This document shows, one piece after another, positions 26,334 through 34,520 of a DNA stretch of 64,000 nucleotides. The notes under the pieces were generated by a model. It made no database searches and was not told the origin of the DNA. It saw only the letters and a list, made by a program, of their open reading frames with translations. A program made the translations under genes and the position numbers. Origin of the DNA: Roseivivax sp. GX 12232 (GTDB lineage: Bacteria > Pseudomonadota > Alphaproteobacteria > Rhodobacterales > Rhodobacteraceae); the NCBI RefSeq assembly GCF_021272185.1, contig NZ_JAJSEC010000007.1, forward strand, positions 173,948 to 237,947. Reading direction: 5' to 3'. Position 1 is the first letter of the stretch. Each line of letters begins with the position of its first letter.

Positions 26334-26882
26334 ATGCACAAGATGCGCGAGCTGGGCGACGACATTTCGCTGCTACTGGTCGATGACGACGAGCCGTTCC
26401 TGAAGCGGCTGGCCAAGGCCATGGAGAAGCGCGGCTTCTCGGTCGAGACCGCCAGATCGGTCGCCGCCGGCAGCGCCATCGCCACCGCGCGCCCGCCGGC
26501 CTATGCGGTGGTCGACCTGCGGCTCGAGGACGGCAACGGGCTCGATGTGGTCGAGGTGCTGCGCGAGAAGCGCCCCGACGCGCGGATCGTGGTGCTGACG
26601 GGCTACGGCGCCATCGCCACGGCGGTCGCTGCGGTGAAGATCGGCGCGACCGACTACCTGTCGAAGCCCGCCGATGCGACGGACATCGTGAACGCGCTGC
26701 TTTCCGACGGCGAGGAACTGCCGCCGCCGCCAGAGAACCCGATGTCCGCCGACCGGGTGCGCTGGGAGCACATTCAGCGGGTCTACGAGCTGTGTGACCG
26801 GAACGTCTCCGAAACCGCGCGGCGGCTGAACATGCACCGCCGGACGCTGCAGCGGATCCTGGCGAAGCGCTCGCCGCGGTAG
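26334..26882 (+). CDS. regA: Redox response regulator RegA/PrrA (ActR)
   Basis: A 182-residue response regulator, the partner of RegB. The receiver domain has the acidic pocket LLVDDDEPFLKRL, the phosphoacceptor Asp61 in VVDLRLEDG and the Lys in YLSKPADATDI. After a proline-rich linker (ELPPPPENP) comes the Fis-type helix-turn-helix NVSETARRLNMHRRTLQRIL, essentially invariant in RegA orthologues. The ATG at 26334 gives MHKMRELGDD and is preceded by GGAGGCAGGCAAGG. Its transcript runs into a region that can form a nested hairpin (26883-26935) without an obvious U-run. Confidence 0.96.
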   Translation: MHKMRELGDDISLLLVDDDEPFLKRLAKAMEKRGFSVETARSVAAGSAIATARPPAYAVVDLRLEDGNGLDVVEVLREKRPDARIVVLTGYGAIATAVAAVKIGATDYLSKPADATDIVNALLSDGEELPPPPENPMSADRVRWEHIQRVYELCDRNVSETARRLNMHRRTLQRILAKRSPR

Positions 26883-26995
26883 GGGGCGCTGGGCGTCGAG
26901 CGCCGCGCGGTTTGCGCTCGGTGCCGTTCGCCCCGGTTTAGAGCCGCATTTCCGCCCGCACCGGTCTCGTCCTGACCTCACCGCCCAACCCCAAA

Positions 26996-27158
26996 GGCGC
27001 GGAACAAGGCCGCAGGCCGCCGCGCCTGCGCCGGACCGGCCCGGCGGTCTGGCGCTCCTCAGAGGTCAGCGCGACGCTTGCCTCTTGTCCTGACATTGCC
27101 GGGATAAAGCGCGCCGTTCGGCGGTTGGAAGCGCCAGACCCCGGTCCGGCGCAGACGC
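26996..27158 (+). repeat. Structured dispersed repeat, copy 1 (diverged)
   Basis: The most diverged of five copies. Its outer arms are 27022-27039 and 27141-27158, spanning 137 bp exactly as in the other four copies. CTGCGCCGGACCGG pairs perfectly with CCGGTCCGGCGCAG. The inner arms GGTCTGGCGCT (27046-27056) and AGCGCCAGACC (27130-27140) also pair perfectly, while other copies have GGGCCGGCGCT with AGCGCCGGCCC, so both sides changed together. The left hairpin GGCGCGG/CCGCGCC (26996-27026) has different bases but the same shape. The central GGGATAAAGCGC is kept. Confidence 0.8.
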
Positions 27159-27211
27159 GGCTTTTCACCTGGAGAGGGGCGGGTTTCCCAGCGTTAGAGA
27201 CGGATCTGCGC

Positions 27212-27280
27212 TCTAAGCGCAGTCACTAAGCGCGGTCACCGAGCGCGGTTACCCAACTTAGCGCAGTCACCCAGCGCCGT
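27212..27280. repeat. Degenerate tandem repeat, AGCGCRGTCAC units
   Basis: Four or five imperfect units of about 13-18 bp built around AGCGCAGTCAC, AGCGCGGTCAC and AGCGCGGTTAC. No coding or regulatory role is apparent. Confidence 0.6.
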
Positions 27281-27297
27281 CGGCCAGGCCCAAAGGA

Positions 27298-27352
27298 TGC
27301 CGCACTAAACCCGGAACCGCCGCACTAAGCCCACAACCGCGCACCAAGCCCC
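27298..27352. repeat. Degenerate tandem repeat, about 20-bp CCGCACTAAGCCC units
   Basis: Three imperfect units: CCGCACTAAACCCGGAAC, CCGCACTAAGCCCACAAC and CGCACCAAGCCC. It adjoins the previous repeat block and the 3' end of trhO. Confidence 0.55.
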
Positions 27353-27381
27353 CGCGCGTATTTTACCGACAGGCCCCAGAC

Positions 27382-28293
27382 CTACTCCCCGGACCCCGCC
27401 AGGTGCCGCTCGCCCCGCGCCCGCGCCAGCGCGATCTGCCGCTGCCTCTCGCGGAAGCGGGCCTTGTCTTCGGCGCTCGTTTCCGCGGCGCAATGGTGGC
27501 AGGCGACGCCTTCCTCGAACTCCGGGCGGGCGCGGTCCTCGGGCAGGATCGGGCGGCGGCAGGCGTGGCACAGCTCGTGCGGGCCTTCCGCGAGCCCGTG
27601 CCCCACCGAGACCCGGCCGTCGAAGACGAAACATTCGCCCTGCCAGGTGCTCTCGGCCTCGGGGACTTCCTCGAGGTATTTCAGGATGCCGCCCTTGAGG
27701 TGATAGACCTCTTCGACCCCCTGGCCGATCAGCCAGTTTGTCGATTTCTCGCAGCGGATGCCGCCGGTGCAGAACATCGCGATGCGCTTGTTGTGGAAGC
27801 GGTGCTTGTTCGCCTCCCACCAGGCGGGGAAGTCGCGGAAGCTCTCGGTGCCGGGGTCGATGGCGCCCTCGAAACTGCCGATCGCCACCTCGTAGGCGTT
27901 GCGGGTGTCGATCACCGCCACGTCGGGGGCCTGGATCAGCGCGTTCCATTCGGCGGGCTCGACGTAATGGCCGGTGCGGGCGCGCGGGTCGACCTCGGGT
28001 TGGCCGAGGGTGACGATCTCCTTCTTGAGCCGCACCTTGAGCCGCGCGAAGGGGCGGGCCTCGGCGGTGGAGAACTTCACCTCCAGATCGGCGCAGCCCG
28101 GCAGCGCGCGGATATATTCGAGCAGCGCCGCCACCCCGGCCTCGGGCCCCGCGACGGTGCCGTTGATCCCTTCGCGCGCAATGAGCAGCGTGCCGGTCAC
28201 ATCGCCGGCCTCGGCCCGGGCGACGAGCCCTAGCTTCAGCGCGGCCGGATCGGCGAAGGGAGTGAAGTGGTAAAGCGCGGCGATCTGATACAT
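27382..28293 (-). CDS. trhO: tRNA uridine(34) hydroxylase TrhO (rhodanese-like, UPF0176)
   Basis: A 303-residue protein with an N-terminal acylphosphatase-like domain (MYQIAALYHFTPFADPAALK, then GTLLIAREGINGTVAG) and a rhodanese domain with VIDTRNAYEVAIGSF and the active-site loop MFCTGGIRCEKST, whose first Cys is catalytic. A C-terminal CxxC pair of motifs (CHACRRP, CHHCAAE) suggests bound zinc. TrhO makes 5-hydroxyuridine at position 34 of some tRNAs in an oxygen-dependent way. The ATG at 28293 is the family start; the long open frame upstream is antisense to pncA. Confidence 0.92.
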   Translation of the reverse strand: MYQIAALYHFTPFADPAALKLGLVARAEAGDVTGTLLIAREGINGTVAGPEAGVAALLEYIRALPGCADLEVKFSTAEARPFARLKVRLKKEIVTLGQPEVDPRARTGHYVEPAEWNALIQAPDVAVIDTRNAYEVAIGSFEGAIDPGTESFRDFPAWWEANKHRFHNKRIAMFCTGGIRCEKSTNWLIGQGVEEVYHLKGGILKYLEEVPEAESTWQGECFVFDGRVSVGHGLAEGPHELCHACRRPILPEDRARPEFEEGVACHHCAAETSAEDKARFRERQRQIALARARGERHLAGSGE

Positions 28294-28435
28294 GCCCTGC
28301 GAGATAGGGTAGCGGGCCTGCGTCGCGCAAGTCCCGCCCTGCACGGGCTGGGCCCCGCCGCGCGCCCCGCCGCCCCTTGCCTCCGCGCCGCGGGCGGTTA
28401 GGGTCTGCCCCGCGATCCGCGAGAGGAGAGACAGC

Positions 28436-29032
28436 ATGCAGGCGCTTCTGGTCATCGACGTGCAGAACGACTTCTGCCCCGGCGGGGCGCTCGCCGTGGA
28501 GGGAGGCGACGCCGTGGTCGCCCCGATCAACGCGCTCATGTCCGCCTATGAGACCGTGATCCTGACCCAGGACTGGCACCCGGCGGGCCATTCCTCCTTC
28601 GCCTCGGAACACGCCGGCAAATCGCCCTTCGAGATGACCGAGATGGATTATGGCCCGCAGGTCCTCTGGCCGGATCACTGCGTCATCGGCTCCAAAGGCG
28701 CGCGCTTTCACCCCGATCTCGACACCGACCGCGCCGACCTGGTCCTGCGCAAGGGCTTCCGCCGCGCGATCGACAGCTATTCCGCCTTCTTCGAGAACGA
28801 CCACGCCACGCCCACCGGGCTCGAGGGTTACCTGCGCGAACGCGGGATCACCGATCTGACGCTGGTCGGGCTGGCCACCGACTTCTGCGTGAAGTTCTCG
28901 GCTCTCGACGCGGCAAAACTGGGCTTCGGCGTCACCGTGAAGCGCGACCTCTGCCGGGCCATCGACCTCGAGGGCTCGCTGGCCGCCGCGCTCGACGAGA
29001 TGGCCACCGCGGGGGTGCAACTGACAGGTTAA
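28436..29032 (+). CDS. pncA: Nicotinamidase
   Basis: A 198-residue isochorismatase-fold enzyme that hydrolyses nicotinamide to nicotinate in NAD salvage. Catalytic Asp8 lies in LLVIDVQNDFCPGGALAV, the metal-binding DWHPAGHSSFAS follows near 47-58, catalytic Lys is in LRKGFRRAIDSYSAF, and the nucleophile Cys in LATDFCVKFSALDA near 150. The start follows AGAGGAGAG. The next enzyme of the pathway, pncB, lies downstream but is separated by a foreign-looking gene at 29147. Confidence 0.95.
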   Translation: MQALLVIDVQNDFCPGGALAVEGGDAVVAPINALMSAYETVILTQDWHPAGHSSFASEHAGKSPFEMTEMDYGPQVLWPDHCVIGSKGARFHPDLDTDRADLVLRKGFRRAIDSYSAFFENDHATPTGLEGYLRERGITDLTLVGLATDFCVKFSALDAAKLGFGVTVKRDLCRAIDLEGSLAAALDEMATAGVQLTG

Positions 29033-29108
29033 ATCCCTCGTCTGGTGTTGAGAGAGTGCATTCACTCCCGCCACCTTGTCATGTGGTCCAACGGAAGCTT
29101 TAACCTGT
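29024..29108. repeat. 10-bp inverted repeat between pncA and the inserted gene
   Basis: ACAGGTTAAA (29024-29033, containing the pncA stop codon) is the exact reverse complement of TTTAACCTGT (29099-29108). Between them are smaller hairpins GAGTG/CACTC (29054-29067) and CCAC/GTGG. This could be a terminator-like fold, or the left boundary of the inserted segment. Confidence 0.6.
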
Positions 29109-29146
29109 TAGCGCCGAGCCCATTGCGTAAACGTGAGAGGTAATAG

Positions 29147-29740
29147 GTGAAGACTGTCGAGGTAACTTACGGGCGATACCGTCTTTTATCCGCCAAGCTC
29201 GGTGAGCGCTTCGTTGCGCGCGCATTCTACGCAAGGGGTGGCAAGCGCCGTGGAATCGTCGCGGAAGCCGAGGGCGACGGCGCTCAAGGCGCTCTCGATG
29301 CGCTCCGCGGGAAATTGGACGATCTGCAGCGGCGCCAACGATCGGCGCGACGTCGTGACGAGACGCTTGGTTTTGACGTTCCGTCTGTATCGGAGTTCGA
29401 GGAAGCGCTGGGAACGGCATCACTGTCCAAAATCCAGTGGAGGATGCTCGAAGCGCACGCCAAGACAGGGGCCGATGGAATGACGGCCGGTGAGCTTGCG
29501 TCTGCAGGTGGTTATTCGGACTTCGAGGTCGCAAATTCGATCTACGGTCGTGCAGGCCGGTTGGTGGCCGAAGCCATTGACGTTGTGCCGCCGATGTCCA
29601 CGACGCGCAGCGAGGAAATGCCGACAGGCGTGCTTGCTGGCGTTGGCAAACCTCGAAAAGACACTGGCAATTTTGTTTGGGTGATGCACGCCGAGCTTCG
29701 CGAAGCGCTTGAAACAATCGGTTCCGGCGAAAGGAATTAA
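29147..29740 (+). CDS. Hypothetical accessory protein inserted between pncA and pncB
   Basis: A 197-residue protein I cannot assign. The N-terminal 90 residues are basic and rich in Arg/Ala, with a likely helical region (LDALRGKLDDLQRRQRSARR). The C-terminal half, SLSKIQWRMLEAHAKTG, then MTAGELASAGGY and VANSIYGRAGRLVAEAI, looks like a small winged-helix module; I associate similar segments with restriction/HNH-type accessory proteins, from memory only. The gene is visibly less GC-rich than its neighbours, with A/T-ending codons the flanking genes avoid. It ends two bases before the pncB start. Transfer is likely; function unknown. Confidence 0.65.
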   Translation: MKTVEVTYGRYRLLSAKLGERFVARAFYARGGKRRGIVAEAEGDGAQGALDALRGKLDDLQRRQRSARRRDETLGFDVPSVSEFEEALGTASLSKIQWRMLEAHAKTGADGMTAGELASAGGYSDFEVANSIYGRAGRLVAEAIDVVPPMSTTRSEEMPTGVLAGVGKPRKDTGNFVWVMHAELREALETIGSGERN

Positions 29741-29742
29741 AC

Positions 29743-31035
29743 TTGGTCGACATCGCCACACGCGTCTGGAACCACAAGTGGAAGATCGACCCGATCGTCC
29801 GCTCGCTGATCGATACGGACTTCTACAAGCTCCTGATGTGCCAGTCGGTGTTCCGCAACAAGCGCGACACCCAGGTGACCTTCAGCCTGATCAACCGCTC
29901 CTCGCATGTGCCGCTGGCCAAGCTGATCGACGAGGGCGAGCTGCGCGAGCAGCTTGACCACATCCGCTCGCTCTCGCTGCGGCGGGGCGAGTCGACCTGG
30001 ATGCGCGGCAACACCTTCTATGGCAAGCGGCAGATGTTCCGGCCGGACTTCATGGACTGGTTCGAGAACCTGCGCCTGCCGCCCTATCACCTGGAGCGGG
30101 TGGGCGACCAATACGAGCTGACCTTCGAGGGCTCCTGGCCCGAGGTCATGCTCTGGGAGATCCCGGCGCTTGCGGTGCTCATGGAGCTGCGCGGCCGGGC
30201 GGTGCTGAACGACCTCGGCCGCTTCGAGCTGCAGGTGCTTTACGCCCGCGCCATGACCCAGCTCTGGGAAAAGATCGAGCGGCTGCGCGGCATCGAGGGG
30301 CTGCGCATCGCCGATTTCGGCACCCGGCGGCGGCACAGCTTCCTCTGGCAGGATTGGTGCGTGCAGGCCATGTACGAGGGGCTCGGGGACCGGTTCACTG
30401 GCACCTCGAACTGCCTGATCGCCAAGAACCGCGACCTCGAGGCGATCGGCACCAATGCCCACGAGCTGCCCATGGTCTACGCGGCGCTCGCCGAGGATGA
30501 CGCGGGCCTCGCCCAGGCGCCCTACGACGTCCTGGCCGACTGGCACGAGGAACACGAGGGCAACCTGCGGATCATCCTGCCCGACACCTATGGCACCCAG
30601 GGATTCCTCGATCGCGCGCCGGACTGGCTGGCGGGCTGGACCGGCATCCGCATCGATTCCGGCGACCCCGCGGCGGGCGCCGAGATCGCCATCGACTGGT
30701 GGAAGGCCCGGGGCGAAGACCCGCGCGAGAAGCTGGTGATCTTCTCCGACGGGCTCGACGTGGCCAAGATCGAAGAGCTTTACGCGCGGTTCGCCGGGCG
30801 GGTCCGGGTCTCCTGCGGCTGGGGCACGCTTCTGACCAACGACTTCCGCGGGCTGGTGCCGGGGGACCGGCTGGCGCCCTTCAGCCTGGTCTGCAAGGCG
30901 GTGGCCGCCGAGGGCCGCCCGACGGTCAAGCTGTCGGACAACCCCAACAAGGCCATGGGCCCCGAGGACGAGATCGCGCGCTACAAGCGGGTCTTCGAGG
31001 TCGGCGCGCAGAAACGCTTTGACGTGACGGTGTGA
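29743..31035 (+). CDS. pncB: Nicotinate phosphoribosyltransferase
   Basis: A 430-residue PncB making nicotinate mononucleotide from nicotinate and PRPP. Conserved blocks: [20 protein letters not shown], the autophosphorylated-His region [35 protein letters not shown] and [11 protein letters not shown]. The start codon is TTG (29743) with AAAGGAA seven bases upstream, that ribosome site being supplied by the end of the inserted gene. The sequence from [13 protein letters not shown] onward looks like an intact family N-terminus, so the insertion stops at or just before the start codon, possibly having changed an original ATG. Confidence 0.93.
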   Translation: MVDIATRVWNHKWKIDPIVRSLIDTDFYKLLMCQSVFRNKRDTQVTFSLINRSSHVPLAKLIDEGELREQLDHIRSLSLRRGESTWMRGNTFYGKRQMFRPDFMDWFENLRLPPYHLERVGDQYELTFEGSWPEVMLWEIPALAVLMELRGRAVLNDLGRFELQVLYARAMTQLWEKIERLRGIEGLRIADFGTRRRHSFLWQDWCVQAMYEGLGDRFTGTSNCLIAKNRDLEAIGTNAHELPMVYAALAEDDAGLAQAPYDVLADWHEEHEGNLRIILPDTYGTQGFLDRAPDWLAGWTGIRIDSGDPAAGAEIAIDWWKARGEDPREKLVIFSDGLDVAKIEELYARFAGRVRVSCGWGTLLTNDFRGLVPGDRLAPFSLVCKAVAAEGRPTVKLSDNPNKAMGPEDEIARYKRVFEVGAQKRFDVTV

Positions 31036-31117
31036 CACGCCGCCTCCGCCGGGCGCTTCGCGCTTTTCACGGCTCCGGCGGGCCGCTATAGCCGGGGAAC
31101 GAGGAGAGCGCGGACAA

Positions 31118-32203
31118 ATGACAAAAATCGCACCCAAACCCGGCATCATGGACATCGCCCTGTATGAGGGCGGCAAGGCGGCGGTCGACGGCGTGTCGAA
31201 CGTCATCAAGCTCAGCTCCAACGAGAATCCCTTCGGCCCGCCCGAGGGCGCCAAGGAGGCGATCCGCCGGGCGCTGCACGAGATGCACCGCTATCCCTCG
31301 TCGGATCACGCCAGCCTGCGCGCCGCCATCGGCGAGGTGCACGGGCTCGATCCCGAGCGGATCATCTGCGGCACCGGCTCGGACGAGATCATCCACTTCC
31401 TGTGCCAGGCCTATGCCGCGCGCAACGACGAGGTGATCCACACCGAACATGGTTTCGCCATGTACAAGATCAGCGCCCGGGTGGCCGGGGCCAAGCCCGT
31501 CGAGGTGCCCGAGAAGGAGCGCGTGACCGATGTCGACGCGATCCTCGCGGCCTGCACCAAGAAGACCAAGCTGGTGTTCCTGGCCAACCCCAACAACCCG
31601 ACCGGCACCATGGTCGGCCTCGCCGAGATCGAGCGGCTGGCCGAGAACCTGCCGCCGCAGACGCTGCTGGTGCTGGACGGGGCCTATGCCGAATACGTCG
31701 AGGGCTACGACGGCGGCGCGCATCTGGTCGAGAGCCGCGAGAACGTGGTGATGACCCGCACCTTCTCGAAGATCTACGGGCTGGGCGGCATGCGCATCGG
31801 CTGGGCCTATGCGCCCAAGGCGGTGATCGAGGTGCTGAACCGCGTGCGCGGGCCCTTCAACCTGTCGAACATCGCGCTGGCCGCTGCCGAGGCGGCGATC
31901 CGCGACGCCGACTACGTGAAGAAGTCCCGCGACGAGAACACCCGCCTGCGCACCTGGCTGGCCGAGGCGCTGATGGAGCACGGCGTGCCCTCGGACACCT
32001 CGACGGCGAACTTCGTGCTGGCGCGGCTCTCCTCGCCGGAAGAGGCCAAGGCCTGCGACGCCTTCCTGCAGAAACAGGGCCTGATCGTGCGCCGCGTCGG
32101 CGGCTACGGGCTGCCCTCGGCGCTGCGGATCACCGTGGGCGACGAACCCTCCTGCCGCCGCGTGGCGCATTGCATCGGGCTGTTCAAAGCGGGGGAGCGA
32201 TGA
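31118..32203 (+). CDS. hisC: Histidinol-phosphate aminotransferase
   Basis: A 361-residue fold-type I PLP aminotransferase; it transaminates imidazole acetol phosphate in histidine synthesis and, placed before a prephenate/arogenate dehydrogenase, probably also serves tyrosine and phenylalanine synthesis. The N-terminal [12 protein letters not shown] block and [15 protein letters not shown] bind the cofactor phosphate, [12 protein letters not shown] is the Asn loop, [13 protein letters not shown] has the PLP-ring Asp, and the Schiff-base Lys is in [19 protein letters not shown] (about 218). The stop overlaps the next start as ATGA. Confidence 0.93.
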   Translation: MTKIAPKPGIMDIALYEGGKAAVDGVSNVIKLSSNENPFGPPEGAKEAIRRALHEMHRYPSSDHASLRAAIGEVHGLDPERIICGTGSDEIIHFLCQAYAARNDEVIHTEHGFAMYKISARVAGAKPVEVPEKERVTDVDAILAACTKKTKLVFLANPNNPTGTMVGLAEIERLAENLPPQTLLVLDGAYAEYVEGYDGGAHLVESRENVVMTRTFSKIYGLGGMRIGWAYAPKAVIEVLNRVRGPFNLSNIALAAAEAAIRDADYVKKSRDENTRLRTWLAEALMEHGVPSDTSTANFVLARLSSPEEAKACDAFLQKQGLIVRRVGGYGLPSALRITVGDEPSCRRVAHCIGLFKAGER

Positions 32204-33123
32204 CGGCTCCGGTCTACGGAAAGGTCGCGCTGATCGGGCTCGGGCTGATCGCCTCGTCGATGTACTGGGCGATGTCGCGCCGCGGCCTCGTGGGCGAGGT
32301 CAGCGGCTACGCCCGCTCCGAGGCCACCCGCGAGACCGCCCGCCGGATCGGGCTATGCGACAGCATCGCCGAAAGCGCCGCCGAGGCAGTGGCCGATGCC
32401 GACCTCGTGGTCCTGGCCGTGCCGGTGGGCGCCATGGGCGCCGTTGCCGAGGAGATCGGCCCGCATCTGAAGCCCGGCGCGACCGTCACCGACGTCGGCT
32501 CGGTCAAGAAAGAGGTCATCTCCGCCGTCGGCCCGCATATGCCCGAGGGTGTGCATTTCATCCCCGGCCATCCGCTCGCCGGGACCGAGCATTCCGGCCC
32601 CGAATCGGGCTTCGCCACGCTTTTCGACAACCGCTGGTGCCTGCTCGTGCCGGTCGAGGGCTCGGACCGCGCCGCCGTGGCCCGACTCAAGACCTTCTGG
32701 GAGGGCCTCGGCGCCCAGGTCGAGGAGATGGACGCCGAGCATCACGACCTGGTGCTGGCCGTGACCTCGCATACGCCGCATCTCATCGCCTACACCATGG
32801 TGGGCGTCGCCGACGACCTGCGCCGGGTGACCGACAGCGAGGTCATCAAGTATTCCGCCGCGGGCTTCCGCGATTTCACCCGGATCGCCGCCTCGGACCC
32901 GACCATGTGGCGCGACGTCTTCCTGACCAACAAGGAAGCCACGCTCGAGATCCTGGGCCGCTTCACCGAAGAGCTCTTTGCCCTGCAGCGGGCGATCCGC
33001 AAGGGCGACGGGGCGCATCTGCACGAGTATTTCACCCGCACCCGCGCGATCCGGCGCGGCATCATCGAAGCCGGCCAGGACACCGACGCGCCGGACTTCG
33101 GCCGCGTGAAGGTGGAGCGGTGA
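32200..33123 (+). CDS. Prephenate/arogenate dehydrogenase family protein
   Basis: A 307-residue TyrA-type dehydrogenase. The NAD(P)-binding Rossmann motif is [17 protein letters not shown]; here the usual third glycine position reads A (GLGLIA), a common variant in cyclohexadienyl dehydrogenases. Later blocks are [29 protein letters not shown] (active-site His) and [12 protein letters not shown]. It makes the last or second-last step of tyrosine synthesis; whether prephenate or arogenate is used cannot be decided. It starts inside the hisC stop and ends overlapping the GTG start of the extensin-like gene. Confidence 0.92.
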   Translation: MTAPVYGKVALIGLGLIASSMYWAMSRRGLVGEVSGYARSEATRETARRIGLCDSIAESAAEAVADADLVVLAVPVGAMGAVAEEIGPHLKPGATVTDVGSVKKEVISAVGPHMPEGVHFIPGHPLAGTEHSGPESGFATLFDNRWCLLVPVEGSDRAAVARLKTFWEGLGAQVEEMDAEHHDLVLAVTSHTPHLIAYTMVGVADDLRRVTDSEVIKYSAAGFRDFTRIAASDPTMWRDVFLTNKEATLEILGRFTEELFALQRAIRKGDGAHLHEYFTRTRAIRRGIIEAGQDTDAPDFGRVKVER

Positions 33124-33989
33124 GGGGCGCGCTGGGCCTTCTCTTGCTGGCGCTGGCCGCGGGGCCGGCGCTTTCCGCGGCGCCCGAGGTTTCGCCCCGG
33201 CCCGAGGCGCGGGTCGTGGTCATGCCCGAGGCGCAGCCGATGCGCCCCGAGGCCCGGCCCGCGGCGCAGGTCGAGGCGCTGATCGCCGAGGAACTGGCCG
33301 GGCGTTTTGAGCGCCTCGCCCCCACCGCCGAGGCCGCGCGGCTCGCCCGCGAGCGTGCCTTCGCCGCCGCCAGTCGCCAGGCCGTGCCGCGCGCCCTCAG
33401 GCCGCTGATGCGCAGCGGCGGGCTCGTGGAAAAGGCCATGGCGCGCCAGCGCGACCGCCGCGGCGGCGCGCTTTGCGGCGATCCGGCGCTTCAGGGCGAC
33501 TACGTGGGTTATGTGCCCGGCCGCATCCGCGGCTGCGGGATCGAGGATGCGGTCGAACTGCGCTCGGTCTCGGGCGTGGCGCTGAGCCAGCGCGCGCTGG
33601 TGCATTGCTCGACCGCCAAGGCGTTGAAGCGCTGGGTCGACCGGGTGGCGAAACCCTCGGTCGGGCGGGTCGGCGGCGGCATCGCCGAGCTGAAGGTGGC
33701 GGCGCATTACTCCTGCCGGACGCGCAACAACCAGCCCGGGGCGAAGATCTCCGAGCATGGCAAGGGCCGGGCGATCGACATCTCCGCGATCAACCTGCGC
33801 GACGGCTCGCAGTTGAGCGTCTTGGGCGGCTATCGCACCGACTACCAGGGCCCGATCCTGCGGCGGATGTACAAGGGCGCCTGCGGGATCTTCGGCACGA
33901 CGCTGGGGCCGGATTCGGACCGGTATCACCAGGACCACTTCCACTTCGACACCGCGCGCCATCGTGGTGGGGCGTACTGCGGGCCGTGA
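33120..33989 (+). CDS. Extensin-like C-terminal domain protein (exported)
   Basis: A 289-residue exported protein. It starts with GTG overlapping the dehydrogenase stop (GTGA) and has a signal peptide ([19 protein letters not shown]). After a Pro/Glu/Ala-rich stretch (to about residue 75) comes the extensin-like domain: ALCGDPALQGDYVGYV, then GCGIEDAVELRSVSGV, CSTAKALKRWV, then HYSCRTRNNQPGAKISEHG, GRAIDISAI and SDRYHQDHFHFDTA. The His/Asp pattern (SEHGKGRAIDI, HQDHFHFD) resembles metal-dependent LAS-type peptidases, so a cell-wall role is plausible but unproven. Confidence 0.82.
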   Translation: MRGALGLLLLALAAGPALSAAPEVSPRPEARVVVMPEAQPMRPEARPAAQVEALIAEELAGRFERLAPTAEAARLARERAFAAASRQAVPRALRPLMRSGGLVEKAMARQRDRRGGALCGDPALQGDYVGYVPGRIRGCGIEDAVELRSVSGVALSQRALVHCSTAKALKRWVDRVAKPSVGRVGGGIAELKVAAHYSCRTRNNQPGAKISEHGKGRAIDISAINLRDGSQLSVLGGYRTDYQGPILRRMYKGACGIFGTTLGPDSDRYHQDHFHFDTARHRGGAYCGP

Positions 33990-34520
33990 GGGGTGGGCGT
34001 TGGGCGTATCGCCTAGCTCACCACGCCTTTGCCTCTGCAAACCGCCCTTTCTTGCGCCCGAATAGCATCGAAGATGCCGGGCGCGCGCCGGACCGGCCCC
34101 TTGGGCCGGCGCTCCTGTGAGTGGCGTGCACCGCTCATCTCTCCTCCTGACCTTGCAGCCATAAAGCGCCTCGCTCGGAGGTCGGCAGCGCCGGCCCCCG
34201 GCCCGGCGCGCGCCCTCCGTTGCGCGGGGTGATGGCGGGGTGGTGCACGGGTGGGGGCCGCTGGGGCGTCATGGGGGACGTTGGTGCGGTGGAGAGTGGC
34301 GCGAATGGGCGTCGGATGTGGCGTCGCGGGGCGTCGAGGTGCGACGGTCGTGGTGCGCGGGGTGTCTCGGGAGCCTCTTAGTTACACTCGTGCGGAGCGT
34401 TTCGCTTCGAAACTCAGGTCCCTGGGCACTCTCCAAAACGGTGGAGGCCGAAATCCGTCAACCTGATCTCCGAAGACCGCGACCCGCGCTTGCTTTCGGC
34501 CCACAACCCCCAAAGCCCCC
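33990..34520. other. Intergenic region (convergent) with structured repeat
   Basis: These 531 bp between two convergent genes contain the second copy of the structured repeat (34052-34215). The rest is G-rich plus-strand sequence with no ORF showing a family resemblance, RNA gene or clear terminator. Confidence 0.65.
34052..34215 (+). repeat. Structured dispersed repeat, copy 2
   Basis: A 164-bp element. Left hairpin: GCGCCCG (34054-34060) and CGGGCGC (34078-34084) enclose GCATC-GAA-GATGC. Outer arms: GGGCGCGCGCCGGACCGG (34079-34096) with CCGGCCCGGCGCGCGCCC (34198-34215), one mismatch. Inner arms: GGGCCGGCGCT (34103-34113) with AGCGCCGGCCC (34187-34197), perfect. The centre contains CCTGACCTTG and ATAAAGCGC. 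The left hairpin and the outer arm share bases, so the two folds exclude each other. It lies between convergent genes. Confidence 0.85.

Larger units (their letters stand above)
26883..27381. other. Intergenic region regA-trhO (convergent), repeat-rich
   Basis: These 499 bp lie between two convergent genes and hold no credible gene. From left to right: a hairpin-forming stretch right after regA (CGAGCGC at 26897-26903 with GCGCTCG at 26914-26920), one copy of the structured dispersed repeat (26996-27158), and two blocks of degenerate short tandem repeats (27212-27352). Confidence 0.7.

Noticed and set aside
26883..26935. Rho-independent terminator of regA
   Set aside because: A nested hairpin is possible but the following bases are GGTTTAG with no real U-run, so I did not call it.
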